Shown here: in pieces, positions 1 through 7,374 of the stretch
How the letters are laid out: the number at the start of each line of letters is the position of its first letter
Numbering within the stretch: the first letter of the stretch is position 1
Source of the DNA: a virus
DNA length: 37,452 nucleotides
Strand: one strand, 5' to 3'
Virus record (IMG/VR): IMGVR_UViG_3300044825_001317
Coordinates: 1 to 37,452 of that record
Position numbers and translations under genes: made by a program
Notes under the pieces: generated by a model
Seen by the model: only the letters and a program-made list of their open reading frames with translations
What the model was told of the DNA's origin: nothing
Database searches by the model: none

Positions 1-1710
1 CTCGTAGTTCTCCAGAGCCTGCCGGAACGTCTTTTCGTCCCAAGTGTAGGCCGGGCGCTTGTTGCGCTGCCAGAAGCTCTCGGGGTTGTCCCGGAAGCAC
101 TGGGCAAGAAGCTGGAACTCCTTGGCCTGAGACGTGTGCATTCGCTTGTGAACGGAGTTCAGGACTTTGGTCGCCTGTTCAATCAGAGCAAGCGTCGTCC
201 CAACCGGCGCATCCGCCTTTCCCTCGCCAACGGCAGCCTCGGCAGTGCCGCCGACCCGCATACCCGTGTCAGCGATCTGCGTCACCAAGTTCATCAGGGC
301 ACCAGACGGCTCCTTGTACGGGAGCGGCATGATCGCCTGAGTCAGGGGTAATCCGTTCGTCTTCACCAGCGCACCGCCGCCCGGAGGGATGCGGAAGATG
401 TTTGTGTTTTGGCGTGCGCCTGTGTCTGCCATCAGGAAGCCGGGGAAATTGTTGTACATTCCCGCGTCGAGAAGTTCTCGCCATGCCGCCGTAATTGCGT
501 TGGTTGTGTTGCCGAGGATGTGAAGCAGGCCGATGTCGTAGAAGCCCATGCCGGGGACGAACGTGTACTTCACGAATGTCTCACGGGCCGTCGGCAGATC
601 CTGATCGTCCTCGTTGTAATTGCGGACAATCGACAGGATTTCCCGCGACGACGCGTCAATCGTCACGCGATACGGCACTTCCAAGCCGGAAATCTTGCCC
701 TTGTAACGGTGTTCAAAGCCAAGGATGTCCAGCTCGCAGTAGCATTCATAGATCTCCCGGTCCCGGTCGTCCGGGCGGAAGCTGTCAGATTTAATGCCTT
801 GCTGGGCCTCTTTCTCGCGCTGGAAGCTGTCGCGGTCCGGCTCCTTGGGTGTGGACAAGTCAATGTCGCGATACACCCCGAGGATCTGAAGCCGCTTGAT
901 GGCGGACGGCTTCATGTACGTGCGGTGCGTCGCGCGCTTTGCGTTGGCGAGGTCCGTAGCGTCGTTGCTGACGATCAGGTCATCCGCATCTACAGTCTCG
1001 CTGACCGGGCGATTGCGCAGCGGGCAGAAGTAAACCTTCTTGAACGCGGTGCCGCCAAACCCAAGCATGAACAGCATCCTGTCCGTGTCCGGGTAGTATT
1101 CTGTGGCGACCGCCGTCAGGTAATGGTTCATGTCGCGCTGGAGCGCGTTGGCCATCATGTCCTGCGGGAGAGTCGGCTGGTTGCTGTCGTTGCGGATCTT
1201 CACAGGCCCGTCGGTCGGCAGCATCTCAGAGCGCGCATTGGCCTGAAACCGGAGGACAGCTTCCAGCAAAAGCGGGTGCCGAACCCGGCTCATGCCTTCA
1301 ATCGGCGCGCCGTCGGGGGAACCCTGCGTATTGGGGACTTCAATCTTCAGGCCGAGCAGCTTGACGCCCTGAGCCCGGTCTTCAATCCAGTCTTTGCGGC
1401 TATCGATGTCGTCCCGGATGCCTTCTAAAAGGTCGGAAGCGATCAAGCTAAGCTGACCGCTGTCGATCTCTTCGGCAAGGTTTCTGAACCATGAGGAGGT
1501 GTCTCGCTCCTCATCTTCAATGATAGGACGACCGTCTAAAGAGATTGAAATGGACCCATCCGGGTGTTCAATCTCAAGCAGATTGGCCGCGCCAGAGAAA
1601 TCCTCGCCGTCATCCTCGCTGACTTCGACAATCACGTCGTCCGGGGACAGCTCTTCTTCGACGGGCTGGTCAAGCCTCAAGTTCGGGACAAGGCCGGGGG
1701 TCGCTGACAT
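1..1710 (-). CDS. Portal protein, C-terminus cut by the left window edge
   Basis: The - strand reads open from an ATG at 1710 to base 1, giving about 569 residues with no stop, so the C-terminus is missing. Portals form the dodecameric ring at the capsid vertex through which DNA is packaged and ejected. Supporting this are its place directly downstream of the large terminase and its composition: an acidic N-terminal stretch, a long mixed helical core, a glycine-proline turn near IFRIPPGGG and a later helical region around VGGTAEAAVGEG. The length is already in the range of the large P22-type portals rather than the shorter HK97 type. It follows the 70-residue gene at 1714-1926 almost without a gap. 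The call rests on context and general resemblance rather than one diagnostic motif. Confidence 0.82.
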   Translation of the reverse strand, partial: MSATPGLVPNLRLDQPVEEELSPDDVIVEVSEDDGEDFSGAANLLEIEHPDGSISISLDGRPIIEDEERDTSSWFRNLAEEIDSGQLSLIASDLLEGIRDDIDSRKDWIEDRAQGVKLLGLKIEVPNTQGSPDGAPIEGMSRVRHPLLLEAVLRFQANARSEMLPTDGPVKIRNDSNQPTLPQDMMANALQRDMNHYLTAVATEYYPDTDRMLFMLGFGGTAFKKVYFCPLRNRPVSETVDADDLIVSNDATDLANAKRATHRTYMKPSAIKRLQILGVYRDIDLSTPKEPDRDSFQREKEAQQGIKSDSFRPDDRDREIYECYCELDILGFEHRYKGKISGLEVPYRVTIDASSREILSIVRNYNEDDQDLPTARETFVKYTFVPGMGFYDIGLLHILGNTTNAITAAWRELLDAGMYNNFPGFLMADTGARQNTNIFRIPPGGGALVKTNGLPLTQAIMPLPYKEPSGALMNLVTQIADTGMRVGGTAEAAVGEGKADAPVGTTLALIEQATKVLNSVHKRMHTSQAKEFQLLAQCFRDNPESFWQRNKRPAYTWDEKTFRQALENYE

Positions 1711-1713
1711 AAA

Positions 1714-1926
1714 TTAGGTTCCCTGTCCGTTCAGTTCGGAGATCTCGGCCACAAAACGGCTAATCCCCTGTTGAGCCGCAATATTATCATTTCTGGCCTC
1801 TATTTCATAGTATCTGGTGTGGTCGTTCGGCGGCATCCCCCAAACCTTTACTTTAAACAAGCCCTGCTTTTTGGGCGTTGCGGGGCGCAATACATCAACT
1901 GTGGCGCTGGCGAGGATGCCTGTCAT
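1714..1926 (-). CDS. Small protein between terminase and portal, function unknown
   Basis: This encodes 70 residues and ends three bases before the portal start, so it is very probably cotranscribed and translationally linked with it. The protein has an N-terminal beta-like stretch, a segment KVWGMPPNDHTRYYEIEARND and a short helical C-terminus. No catalytic or binding motif is recognised. Its position between large terminase and portal suggests a virion-morphogenesis accessory, but that is inference. The short, well-packed arrangement and good spacing support a real gene. Confidence 0.6.
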   Translation of the reverse strand: MTGILASATVDVLRPATPKKQGLFKVKVWGMPPNDHTRYYEIEARNDNIAAQQGISRFVAEISELNGQGT

Positions 1927-1955
1927 CTGTTTTCTCCATTTACTTGTACATTTGG

Positions 1956-3680
1956 CTACACTGGATACAGCGGAGCCATCCCGGTGTTGCCTTCAAAGCG
2001 CATACTGTTCTCGACCTCAGCGGACCACTCTTCCGTTCGGAGGATCATGCCTGTATCTCGGAGGTGGCGTAAAGCCATTGACACCGTATCGACCAAATCG
2101 TCGTGCTTCCCCTTGGGAAACTGGCCGACTTGGTTGATAACCATGTCTGACCAGCTCTTAAACGGGGCAAAAACCAGCCCTTCGGCAAACAAATGCTGGA
2201 TGCTATAGAGCCTGGCCAGCTTGTCCTGCGATTTTGGGTCAAAAAGGGTCAATCCGAAGCGCGATCCGCCGAAAAGACGGCGTAATTCCTGCGCAACCGA
2301 GTGTCCGGCGGCTTTATTTTCAATTAAAAGATTGTCAACCTTGTACCTTTGGCACGTTTCGGCGACTTGGGTGACCAAATCGTGCAATTCATACCGCCCC
2401 TGCCATGCGTACATGAGCATTACGCGGGGTTGGGTCTCGGTATAAGCTCTTGATACCTCTACACGGCCCTGTCCATGGCGCGCACCGGCGTGCCCAGCGG
2501 CCTGAACGGTCACATCTGAGCTAAAAACGCCCCAAACGGTTAGCGCGGACGGGTCATTTTCCGTTTTTGTCGTGTAGGCGGTGTCCAAGGACGCAATAAT
2601 CATGTCCATATTCGGGTAAATGCTGCTTTCCCAAGGCTGCCACCACTCTCTTTTAATGATTCCGCCGCCTTTTGGCTCAGGGCGCTGCTGCAATTGCCCG
2701 GCAGAGGTCCACGGACCCATCTGTTTTTCCAGAATACCGACTTCGCGCTCGCCAAAACGCTCTGGCCAGAGCAACGCACCCTCTCTGCGCTCCAGTTCCA
2801 TCTGCGCTTCGGGGCTGACAGCCAGCCTTTCGCCGTCATTGGTCACTTCGACCAGCGGATTACCGTCGTCATCCAGTCCCCTAGGGTCGTCCCAGCCCAG
2901 AACCGTATGGGAATGACGCTGCCATTCGTAGCGCATGGGCAGGCAGAGGTGGGTCCACGACCCGGAATCCTTGGAAAGGATGTGCCCGGTCAGGTCTTCT
3001 TCGCTCAGTCTCTGCTGAATGACAATGAACGCGCCACTCTTGGGGTCATTAAGACGGGTGGAGAGGGCGTTGTCCCACCATTCTATAGTGGCTTGGATGG
3101 TCGCCTCTGAGAACGCCTCCTGAGCGGCATTTGGATCGTCCACGATAATGATGTTGCCGCCCTCGCCAGTAAGGGCCGAGCCTACCGACGTGCTCAGACG
3201 GGAGCCGTTATGATCGTTGTCAAAGCGCGTTTTGGTGTTCTGATCGCCCGTAAGCTTGAAACGGTCGCCCCAACGCTTCTGATACCAAGGACTTTCAATC
3301 AGGCGACGGCACTTGACGCTATCCCTGAGCGAAAGCTGCTGGGCGTAGGAGGCCGTTAAGAACTGGACACCCGGCCCGGAGGTCGGCGTCTTCCATGGCT
3401 GAGCCCACGTCCATGCCGGAAAAGCCACCGACACCAAGCTGGACTTGGCGCAGCGGGGCGGAATGTTGACAATCAGGCGCCTGATCTCGCCGTCAGCCAC
3501 CGCCTGCAAGTGCTCTGCGACGGCTTCAATCGGCCAGCCATGAACAAACGGGGACGAGTCTATGTGCTGCCACCCACCTTGCAGGAAGGTGTAGAGACTG
3601 TCTTCGCAATCTACACGGTCCAGCTCCAAGAGCTGTTCATCAATGTTAATGTTCTGTCCGTCTAGTTGCAGAATTGCCAC
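1956..3680 (-). CDS. Terminase large subunit (packaging ATPase/nuclease)
   Basis: This is a 574-residue large terminase, the motor that pumps DNA through the portal and cuts the concatemer. The N-terminal ATPase carries a Walker A-like segment PPRCAKS at residues 74-80 and a Walker B segment IIIVDDP at 177-183. The C-terminal RNase H-like nuclease shows acidic positions in SLDTAYT (D366), LLIENKA (E454) and KHDDLVD (D527/D528). Length and domain order match typical TerL proteins. The Walker A is the degenerate kind seen in many terminases, with Cys-Ala where Gly-x-Gly might be expected. The matching small subunit lies 7.3 kb upstream at 10939-11610, an unusually long separation. Confidence 0.95.
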   Translation of the reverse strand: MAILQLDGQNINIDEQLLELDRVDCEDSLYTFLQGGWQHIDSSPFVHGWPIEAVAEHLQAVADGEIRRLIVNIPPRCAKSSLVSVAFPAWTWAQPWKTPTSGPGVQFLTASYAQQLSLRDSVKCRRLIESPWYQKRWGDRFKLTGDQNTKTRFDNDHNGSRLSTSVGSALTGEGGNIIIVDDPNAAQEAFSEATIQATIEWWDNALSTRLNDPKSGAFIVIQQRLSEEDLTGHILSKDSGSWTHLCLPMRYEWQRHSHTVLGWDDPRGLDDDGNPLVEVTNDGERLAVSPEAQMELERREGALLWPERFGEREVGILEKQMGPWTSAGQLQQRPEPKGGGIIKREWWQPWESSIYPNMDMIIASLDTAYTTKTENDPSALTVWGVFSSDVTVQAAGHAGARHGQGRVEVSRAYTETQPRVMLMYAWQGRYELHDLVTQVAETCQRYKVDNLLIENKAAGHSVAQELRRLFGGSRFGLTLFDPKSQDKLARLYSIQHLFAEGLVFAPFKSWSDMVINQVGQFPKGKHDDLVDTVSMALRHLRDTGMILRTEEWSAEVENSMRFEGNTGMAPLYPV

Positions 3681-3711
3681 AGCTATGTCCCCGTTTGTTT
3701 ATTAGTTTACA

Positions 3712-3942
3712 TCAGAGCCGTCTGTTTTCAAACCTGACTGTTACCTTCTCGCGGAGAACAGAGATGAGGACGTAAAGGAGCGCAGCCAGCGGAGAGAAAA
3801 TCAGCACAGGCCAGAATACCGCGCCAAGGATGACCTCTGTGTTTCCCTTGTCAATCTCCTTGCCGAAGATGGCGTAGGTCGCTGCATACACAAGGGTGCC
3901 GATGGCCAGCCAGCAGATGGCGAAGATTGCGATATCGAACAT
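3712..3942 (-). CDS. Small membrane protein with two predicted transmembrane helices
   Basis: This 76-residue protein consists mostly of two hydrophobic segments, roughly residues 3-25 and 38-64, joined by a short charged loop containing GKEIDKGN. The C-terminus is basic. Small two-helix proteins are common as holins or spanin partners in phages, and this one sits just upstream of the large terminase on the same strand. No endolysin is adjacent, so a holin role is only a possibility. The start ATG at 3942 follows a purine-rich stretch. Confidence 0.6.
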   Translation of the reverse strand: MFDIAIFAICWLAIGTLVYAATYAIFGKEIDKGNTEVILGAVFWPVLIFSPLAALLYVLISVLREKVTVRFENRRL

Positions 3943-3970
3943 TTGTTTTCCTTTCGTTACGTTTGCAAGT

Positions 3971-4180
3971 TTAGTTTTTGTCTTTCTTGAAGATGCTGTA
4001 GTACGGGATCTCTACCGCGCACTCTTTTGTGCTGAACAGAGACTTGCACGATACGCACTTGCGTTGCCTATAGCGCCCTCCCTCATGCGCTCTACTGTCA
4101 TTCACTCTGCTTCTTCTTGACCCGCACGCGGGACAGGCGATGTCTAACTCATCCGGCTTTGGGAAGTTAACCTTTGTCAT
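3971..4180 (-). CDS. NrdR-like zinc-ribbon protein without an ATP-cone
   Basis: The 69-residue product contains CPACGSRRSRVNDSRAHEGG followed by a basic stretch and CVSCKSLFSTKE. This is the pattern of the N-terminal zinc ribbon of NrdR, the repressor of ribonucleotide reductase genes (CPxC, V-x-DSR, a basic stretch, CxxC, then an F-T-T/S-x-E end). The ATP-cone that follows in NrdR is absent, because the protein stops soon after. Phage Ogr/Delta zinc fingers are a related alternative. The start at 4180 is preferred over an upstream start because it overlaps the end of the 4167-4367 gene by 14 bases, the usual spacing here. Zinc and DNA binding are inferred from the cysteines. Confidence 0.65.
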   Translation of the reverse strand: MTKVNFPKPDELDIACPACGSRRSRVNDSRAHEGGRYRQRKCVSCKSLFSTKECAVEIPYYSIFKKDKN

Positions 4181-4367
4181 CTTGTTCTTGGTACTCTGTG
4201 TGAATGACATCCAGTGTTCCGATGTACAGGCTCTCTGCCCCTGCCCCGCAAGAGCATTTCGACTTCTCCACCAGGTTGGCCAGTTCATTGACCTCTATGG
4301 GGTAGTCGCACACCTTCCACTGCGATCCACAGGCTTCGCAGAATACGGTCAGGGAGTTCGGACTCAT
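4167..4367 (-). CDS. Small zinc-ribbon protein
   Basis: A 66-residue protein with a CxxC pair in FCEACGSQW near the N-terminus and a second cysteine group in KCSCGAG, consistent with a single zinc knuckle or ribbon separated by a helix of about 20 residues. Its ATG overlaps the stop codon of the 4364-4543 gene as ATGA, which supports translational coupling. It directly precedes another zinc ribbon at 3971-4180. Function is not recognised beyond likely metal binding. Confidence 0.6.
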   Translation of the reverse strand: MSPNSLTVFCEACGSQWKVCDYPIEVNELANLVEKSKCSCGAGAESLYIGTLDVIHTEYQEQDDKG

Positions 4368-4543
4368 TTGTCTTCTCTCTTGGCTGCGGCGATGCGGGCG
4401 TTCTCTTTGGTCTCTCTTTTCTGGGTTTTCTTTATCCGCTCCATGACGCGATAGGCTTCGTCGGCGGTTAGGTACCCATGTATGTACATGAAGCGGCAGT
4501 ATGTGCGGGCTTCTTCTGCCTTAGCTAAGGGGGAGCTATTCAT
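4364..4543 (-). CDS. 59-residue hypothetical protein
   Basis: The reverse strand from the ATG at 4543 reads MNSSPLAKAEEARTYCRF and continues to a TGA at 4364, 59 residues in all. It is helical and strongly charged, with a basic C-terminal half rich in Lys, Arg and Ala. Its start overlaps the stop of the cassette gene at 4540-4761 as ATGA, and its stop overlaps the start of the next gene the same way. It therefore fills a gap in a continuous coupled operon and is very probably translated. Function is unknown. Confidence 0.6.
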   Translation of the reverse strand: MNSSPLAKAEEARTYCRFMYIHGYLTADEAYRVMERIKKTQKRETKENARIAAAKREDK

Positions 4544-4761
4544 GACTTTTTCTCCTCGCCAAGGGCAGTGCGGGCAATGTTCGCAGGGACATCGTACCAG
4601 TGCAGTGTTGTAATTTTGCCCAGAGCTTGCCGCAGTAAGGCAATCTCTTGGTGAGCATCATACAGGACATCCGAAAGATCGTCGGTCTTCAGTGTCCTCA
4701 CGGGTCCGATACCGCATTCGCCTATCATGTTCTCTAGCCGCCGAAGAATGTCCTTTTCCAT
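4540..4761 (-). CDS. Cassette-array protein, coiled coil with ALGEEKK tail
   Basis: The product has about 73 residues. Its N-terminal part contains IGPVRTLKTDD and LYDAHQEIALLRQAL, and it ends in ARTALGEEKKS. The N-terminal two thirds match the gene at 5505-5771 closely, showing recent duplication. The C-terminal tail is shared by most genes up to 8043. The ATG at 4761 overlaps the TGA of the upstream gene by one base, which makes it more likely than the GTG one codon earlier. A heptad-like pattern in the middle suggests a short coiled coil. No enzymatic motif is visible. Confidence 0.65.
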   Translation of the reverse strand: MEKDILRRLENMIGECGIGPVRTLKTDDLSDVLYDAHQEIALLRQALGKITTLHWYDVPANIARTALGEEKKS

Positions 4762-5048
4762 CACCCTCCCTCCTGTTCAGACCGGGCATAATCTTCGACA
4801 CATTGCGGGCATTCCATCCACATAGGCTTACGGTGGGCGCATGTGTCGTGCTTGGATGGGGCTCCGTCTTTGCGCCAACGCTCCCCCATGGGTCGTGGGA
4901 CATCCCCGTTGGCAATCCGCTCTAGGGCTTTCTGAAGATGCTCTACCTTGGCGCGGAGGCGGTCAATCTCATCGGCTGCTTCGGCACGCTGATCGCAGCA
5001 GTCGTAGGCGTCATATTTCCGAAGCCGCGCCAGAAGATCATCGCTCAT
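4761..5048 (-). CDS. Cassette-array protein with coiled coil and C-terminal Cys/His motif
   Basis: A 95-residue protein. It starts with MSDDLLARLRKYDAYDCC, continues into EAADEIDRLRAKVEHLQKAL and LERIANGD, and ends in a region with HDTCAH and ECPQC instead of the ALGEEKK tail. The N-terminal half is the same family as 5260-5505 and 6890-7132. The C-terminal cysteines and histidines could hold a metal. The start at 5048 was chosen because its ATG overlaps the preceding stop as ATGA. No enzymatic function is suggested. Confidence 0.65.
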   Translation of the reverse strand: MSDDLLARLRKYDAYDCCDQRAEAADEIDRLRAKVEHLQKALERIANGDVPRPMGERWRKDGAPSKHDTCAHRKPMWMECPQCVEDYARSEQEGG

Positions 5049-5263
5049 GTTCTCTCCTCCCGCGATGCTTTCAGCGTCAGGCGACCGAAGCTGGGATTGG
5101 ACTCGGCCCGGATGTCTGGATTGCGCCATGACCAGCACTCCCCGTTGGTATGGAAGCACACCCACAGCAGGTGATGCTCAACTCCGTAGTCTATTAGGAA
5201 GTGCGCGAGCGCCTTCCCCTGCGGCGTTTCAACCGGGAGCGGAGGGTTTAGCTGAAGGATCAC
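5045..5263 (-). CDS. Conserved phage protein of unknown function (ALAHFLIDYG type)
   Basis: This 72-residue protein contains GKALAHFLIDYGVEHHLLW and a tryptophan-rich CWSWRNPDIR segment, a combination I recognise as recurring in small hypothetical proteins of proteobacterial phages. It is not a coiled coil and breaks the otherwise repetitive cassette series. Its ATG lies just upstream of the end of the 5260-5505 gene and its stop overlaps the next start. It is probably a small folded domain with mixed alpha and beta structure. Its function is unknown. Confidence 0.65.
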   Translation of the reverse strand: MILQLNPPLPVETPQGKALAHFLIDYGVEHHLLWVCFHTNGECWSWRNPDIRAESNPSFGRLTLKASREERT

Positions 5264-5505
5264 TTCCTCTCCTCTCCAAGCGCGGCGCGGGCTTTGTTGC
5301 GTATTATCGCCCCTACATAGCTGGTCTTATTGCTCGTCATTTCAGCGGTCCATTTTTCAATCTTCGTGAGCGCTTCCCGCAGCCTTGCTTCTCTTGCGCG
5401 CAGGCGTTCAATTTCGTCGGCGGCTTCGTCTGGCAAGCCTGATATGTGATCTTCGTCATCGCGCAGAACAGAATCTCGCAATCGCGCCACAATGTCGTCG
5501 CTCAT
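5260..5505 (-). CDS. Cassette-array protein, coiled coil with ALGEERK tail
   Basis: It has 81 residues: MSDDIVARLRDSVLRDD at the N-terminus, a leucine/arginine heptad region DEAADEIERLRAREARLREAL in the middle, and ARAALGEERK at the end. The heptad block is nearly identical to blocks in 5505-5771 and 7132-7374. The ATG at 5505 is preferred because it overlaps the upstream TGA by one base and has the conserved GGAGAAGAAG in front. A longer reading from 5559 would duplicate the neighbour's coding DNA in another frame. Confidence 0.7.
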   Translation of the reverse strand: MSDDIVARLRDSVLRDDEDHISGLPDEAADEIERLRAREARLREALTKIEKWTAEMTSNKTSYVGAIIRNKARAALGEERK

Positions 5506-5771
5506 CACTTCTTCTCCTCGCCAAGGGCGGCACGGGCGCGGTCTCGACCTTCGATCCAAAAGGCATTTTCTGGATCAGCTTCATTGGTGTCGTCGTTGTC
5601 CACGTACCACTGCAACGCCTCCCGCAGCCGCGCTTCCCTTGCGAGCAGGCGTTCGATCTCTTCGTGCGCATCGTACAGGACGCGGGTCAGATCGTCTGTC
5701 TTGAGTGTCCTCATGGGCCCGATGGCGCAGTCGCCCAGCATGTTCACAACACGTTGAAGAATGTCGGTCAT
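5505..5771 (-). CDS. Cassette-array protein, apparent chimera of two neighbours
   Basis: This 88-residue protein joins an N-terminal part like the 4540-4761 gene (IGPMRTLKTDDL, VLYDAHEEIERL) to a C-terminal part like the 7132-7374 gene (REARLREALQWYVDNDDTNE and WIEGRDRARAALGEEKK). The match is visible at DNA level as well as in the protein. It therefore looks like a recombinant cassette. The ATG at 5771 overlaps the stop of the 5768-6319 gene as ATGA. Biochemically it is probably a short dimeric coiled coil. Confidence 0.7.
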   Translation of the reverse strand: MTDILQRVVNMLGDCAIGPMRTLKTDDLTRVLYDAHEEIERLLAREARLREALQWYVDNDDTNEADPENAFWIEGRDRARAALGEEKK

Positions 5772-6319
5772 GCCGCGTCCTCCTTCTTCAAACCAAGAAC
5801 CTCGTTCAACGCAGCAAACGGCGTCGAGAGAGCGGTGCCGGGCGATTTCGTGACGAGGTACGACTCATAATACGGACGGCCTTCTGGCCACATCTCCGCG
5901 AGACGCTTGAACGTGCCGGCGGAGATAATCGTATTTTCCAGATCCCTACGAGCCCTCGCCCGTTTCTCCCTGTACCCATCCCGCTTCAGAACAAAGTCGC
6001 GGACCCGGACGGCAAGCTCGCCACCCACCACGCCTAAAGACATGCACCCGTTTCTGAATTTCGCAGGAACCGGGACTGCCTTGTAGACGGACAGGCGCAC
6101 ATCCCACCCGTTGACGTTGAAACGCAGGCACTCGTCTTCCGGCAGCCACCCCTCTGTGGCAGTCTTCGTCCACTCAAGTTCGGCTTTCGTAAATACGTTT
6201 TCATAACACTCCATGGCAAGCGCCACTTCCGTATCGTCATTTCTCTTCTGCTCATCAGCGAAGAGGGCGCAGCAGGCTACTTGAGCGATAAGCTCTGCGC
6301 TCATTCTTGAGATCCTCAT
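5768..6319 (-). CDS. Hypothetical protein, possibly related to the phage Nmad5 family
   Basis: The largest gene of the array encodes 183 residues. The N-terminal half is helical (AELIAQVACCALFADEQK), the middle contains a beta-rich segment ending RDFVLKRDG, and the C-terminus carries AEMWPEGRPYYESYLV and FAALNEVLGLKKED. A WPEG motif followed by an LN-x-x-LGL ending resembles proteins annotated as Nmad5 (nucleotide-modification-associated) in phages. This is a family-level impression, not a demonstrated relationship. The ATG at 6319 has the conserved cassette RBS in front and is preferred to a GTG one codon earlier. Confidence 0.6.
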   Translation of the reverse strand: MRISRMSAELIAQVACCALFADEQKRNDDTEVALAMECYENVFTKAELEWTKTATEGWLPEDECLRFNVNGWDVRLSVYKAVPVPAKFRNGCMSLGVVGGELAVRVRDFVLKRDGYREKRARARRDLENTIISAGTFKRLAEMWPEGRPYYESYLVTKSPGTALSTPFAALNEVLGLKKEDAA

Positions 6320-6567
6320 CACTTCTTCTCCTCTCCGAGGGCGTCGCGGGCGATTGAAAGGTCACGCGATGAAGGCGCGCACCCATTCATCTGGCACCAC
6401 TTGTGATAGGCAGCCAGCCACTGGGCATCAGCCTTTGCATTGCGCAGCAAGCGTTCAATCTCGTCTTGCAGTTCTTCAATAAGATCGGCTGCGTCAAACA
6501 AAACGTCCGCTTCATCATTGTCGTCAGCCGTTATTTGACGAAGCCTTTCAGCAAGTGTTTCACTCAT
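6319..6567 (-). CDS. Cassette-array protein, coiled coil with ALGEEKK tail
   Basis: An 82-residue member. It starts MSETLAERLRQITADDND, continues into a helix AADLIEELQDEIERLLRNAK and ends IARDALGEEKK. The middle part (AQWLAAYHKWCQMNGCAPSS) is unique to this gene, so cassettes share ends and differ in the centre. The ATG at 6567 overlaps the TGA of the upstream gene by one base. A dimeric coiled coil is likely; nothing points to catalysis. Confidence 0.65.
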   Translation of the reverse strand: MSETLAERLRQITADDNDEADVLFDAADLIEELQDEIERLLRNAKADAQWLAAYHKWCQMNGCAPSSRDLSIARDALGEEKK

Positions 6568-6890
6568 CACTTCTTCTCCTGTCTGGCTAAAGCGGAACGG
6601 ATTGAAGTTTCGTCTGGACCGCCCATCGCAGTCTCGTACGCAGCGAGAGCGTCGTACAACTCTTGCTCGCTTTTGGTCATCATTGGATATGCTTCTGGTG
6701 CGAACATCAACATGTTCACGCGAAAAGGCTTTTTCGGAACATCAAACATGTGCGACTGCCACTGATAGGCCAAGTGCCAGTAAGCCTCGTAAACAACCTT
6801 ACGCGCTGCCTTCAGTTCGCGTTCCTTGATGTCGAGAACAAGTTTCAGCCTATCATTCTCATCCACCAGCTCTTCGTAGAAGTCCGTCAT
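6567..6890 (-). CDS. Cassette-array protein, divergent tail
   Basis: The 107-residue product starts with a charged helix (YEELVDENDRLKLVLDIKER) and has a central hydrophobic and aromatic part (AYWHLAYQWQSHMF, then FRVNMLMFAPEAYP). It ends IRSALARQEKK, a decayed form of the shared tail. It is the cassette least like its neighbours in sequence but keeps the same start and stop arrangement. The ATG at 6890 overlaps the previous stop by one base. Function is unknown. Confidence 0.6.
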   Translation of the reverse strand: MTDFYEELVDENDRLKLVLDIKERELKAARKVVYEAYWHLAYQWQSHMFDVPKKPFRVNMLMFAPEAYPMMTKSEQELYDALAAYETAMGGPDETSIRSALARQEKK

Positions 6891-7132
6891 CACTTTTTCT
6901 CCTCTCCAAGTGCGGCGCGAGCAGCAGCTCGATCTGTCTCGTCTCCGTCATCCAACAGATCGTATATGTTGCGACGCAGCCGCTCATTCTCAGCGCGCAG
7001 GCGTTCGATCTCGTCGGCGGAGTCATCGTGGCACCGCATCAAGTATTTAATGCGCTCGCGATATTCCTTTTCACTGAGCTTTTGGTCATAGCCATTTTCA
7101 AATGGATCTGCGCCACACTGTTCGTCGCTCAT
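6890..7132 (-). CDS. Cassette-array protein, coiled coil with ALGEEKK tail
   Basis: It comprises 80 residues. The N-terminal part is MSDEQCGADPFENGYDQ, the central region contains DDSADEIERLRAENERLRR with clear leucine heptads, and it ends in AARAALGEEKK. The start at 7132 is favoured by the TGATG overlap and the conserved purine-rich RBS. It belongs to the same subgroup as 4761-5048 and 5260-5505 (A/S-DEIERLRA core). Confidence 0.7.
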   Translation of the reverse strand: MSDEQCGADPFENGYDQKLSEKEYRERIKYLMRCHDDSADEIERLRAENERLRRNIYDLLDDGDETDRAAARAALGEEKK

Positions 7133-7374
7133 CACTTCTTCTCCTCTCCGAGGGCGGCGCGGGCGCGGTCGCGGCCTTCTAACCAAAAACGATTTATCTC
7201 ATTCCAAGTTTCACCATGCTCGTCCGGCTCATCGCCTTCGTTTGTATCGTCATTATCAACGTACCATTGCAGCGCCTCCCGCAGCTTCGCCTCTCTAGCG
7301 CGCAGGCGTTCGATCTCGTCTGACAAACTCTCTATCTTTTCGCTCATCTCCCAAAGGCGAGTTGCAGTTTCCAT
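7132..7374 (-). CDS. Cassette-array protein, coiled coil with ALGEEKK tail
   Basis: Eighty residues starting METATRLWEMSEKIESL, followed by SDEIERLRAREAKLREALQ, a linker YVDNDDTNEGDEPDEHGE and a tail FWLEGRDRARAALGEEKK. The C-terminal two thirds are shared with 5505-5771, with a seven-residue-scale insertion in the acidic linker. The start at 7374 has the duplicated RBS element in front. Upstream in-frame starts would run through the neighbouring zinc-ribbon gene and are not favoured. Confidence 0.7.
   Translation of the reverse strand: METATRLWEMSEKIESLSDEIERLRAREAKLREALQWYVDNDDTNEGDEPDEHGETWNEINRFWLEGRDRARAALGEEKK

Noticed and set aside
409-1428. Long open frame on the + strand (339 codons)
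   Set aside because: It is antisense to the portal gene, has no recognisable domain, and its codon pattern is a mirror of the portal reading frame.
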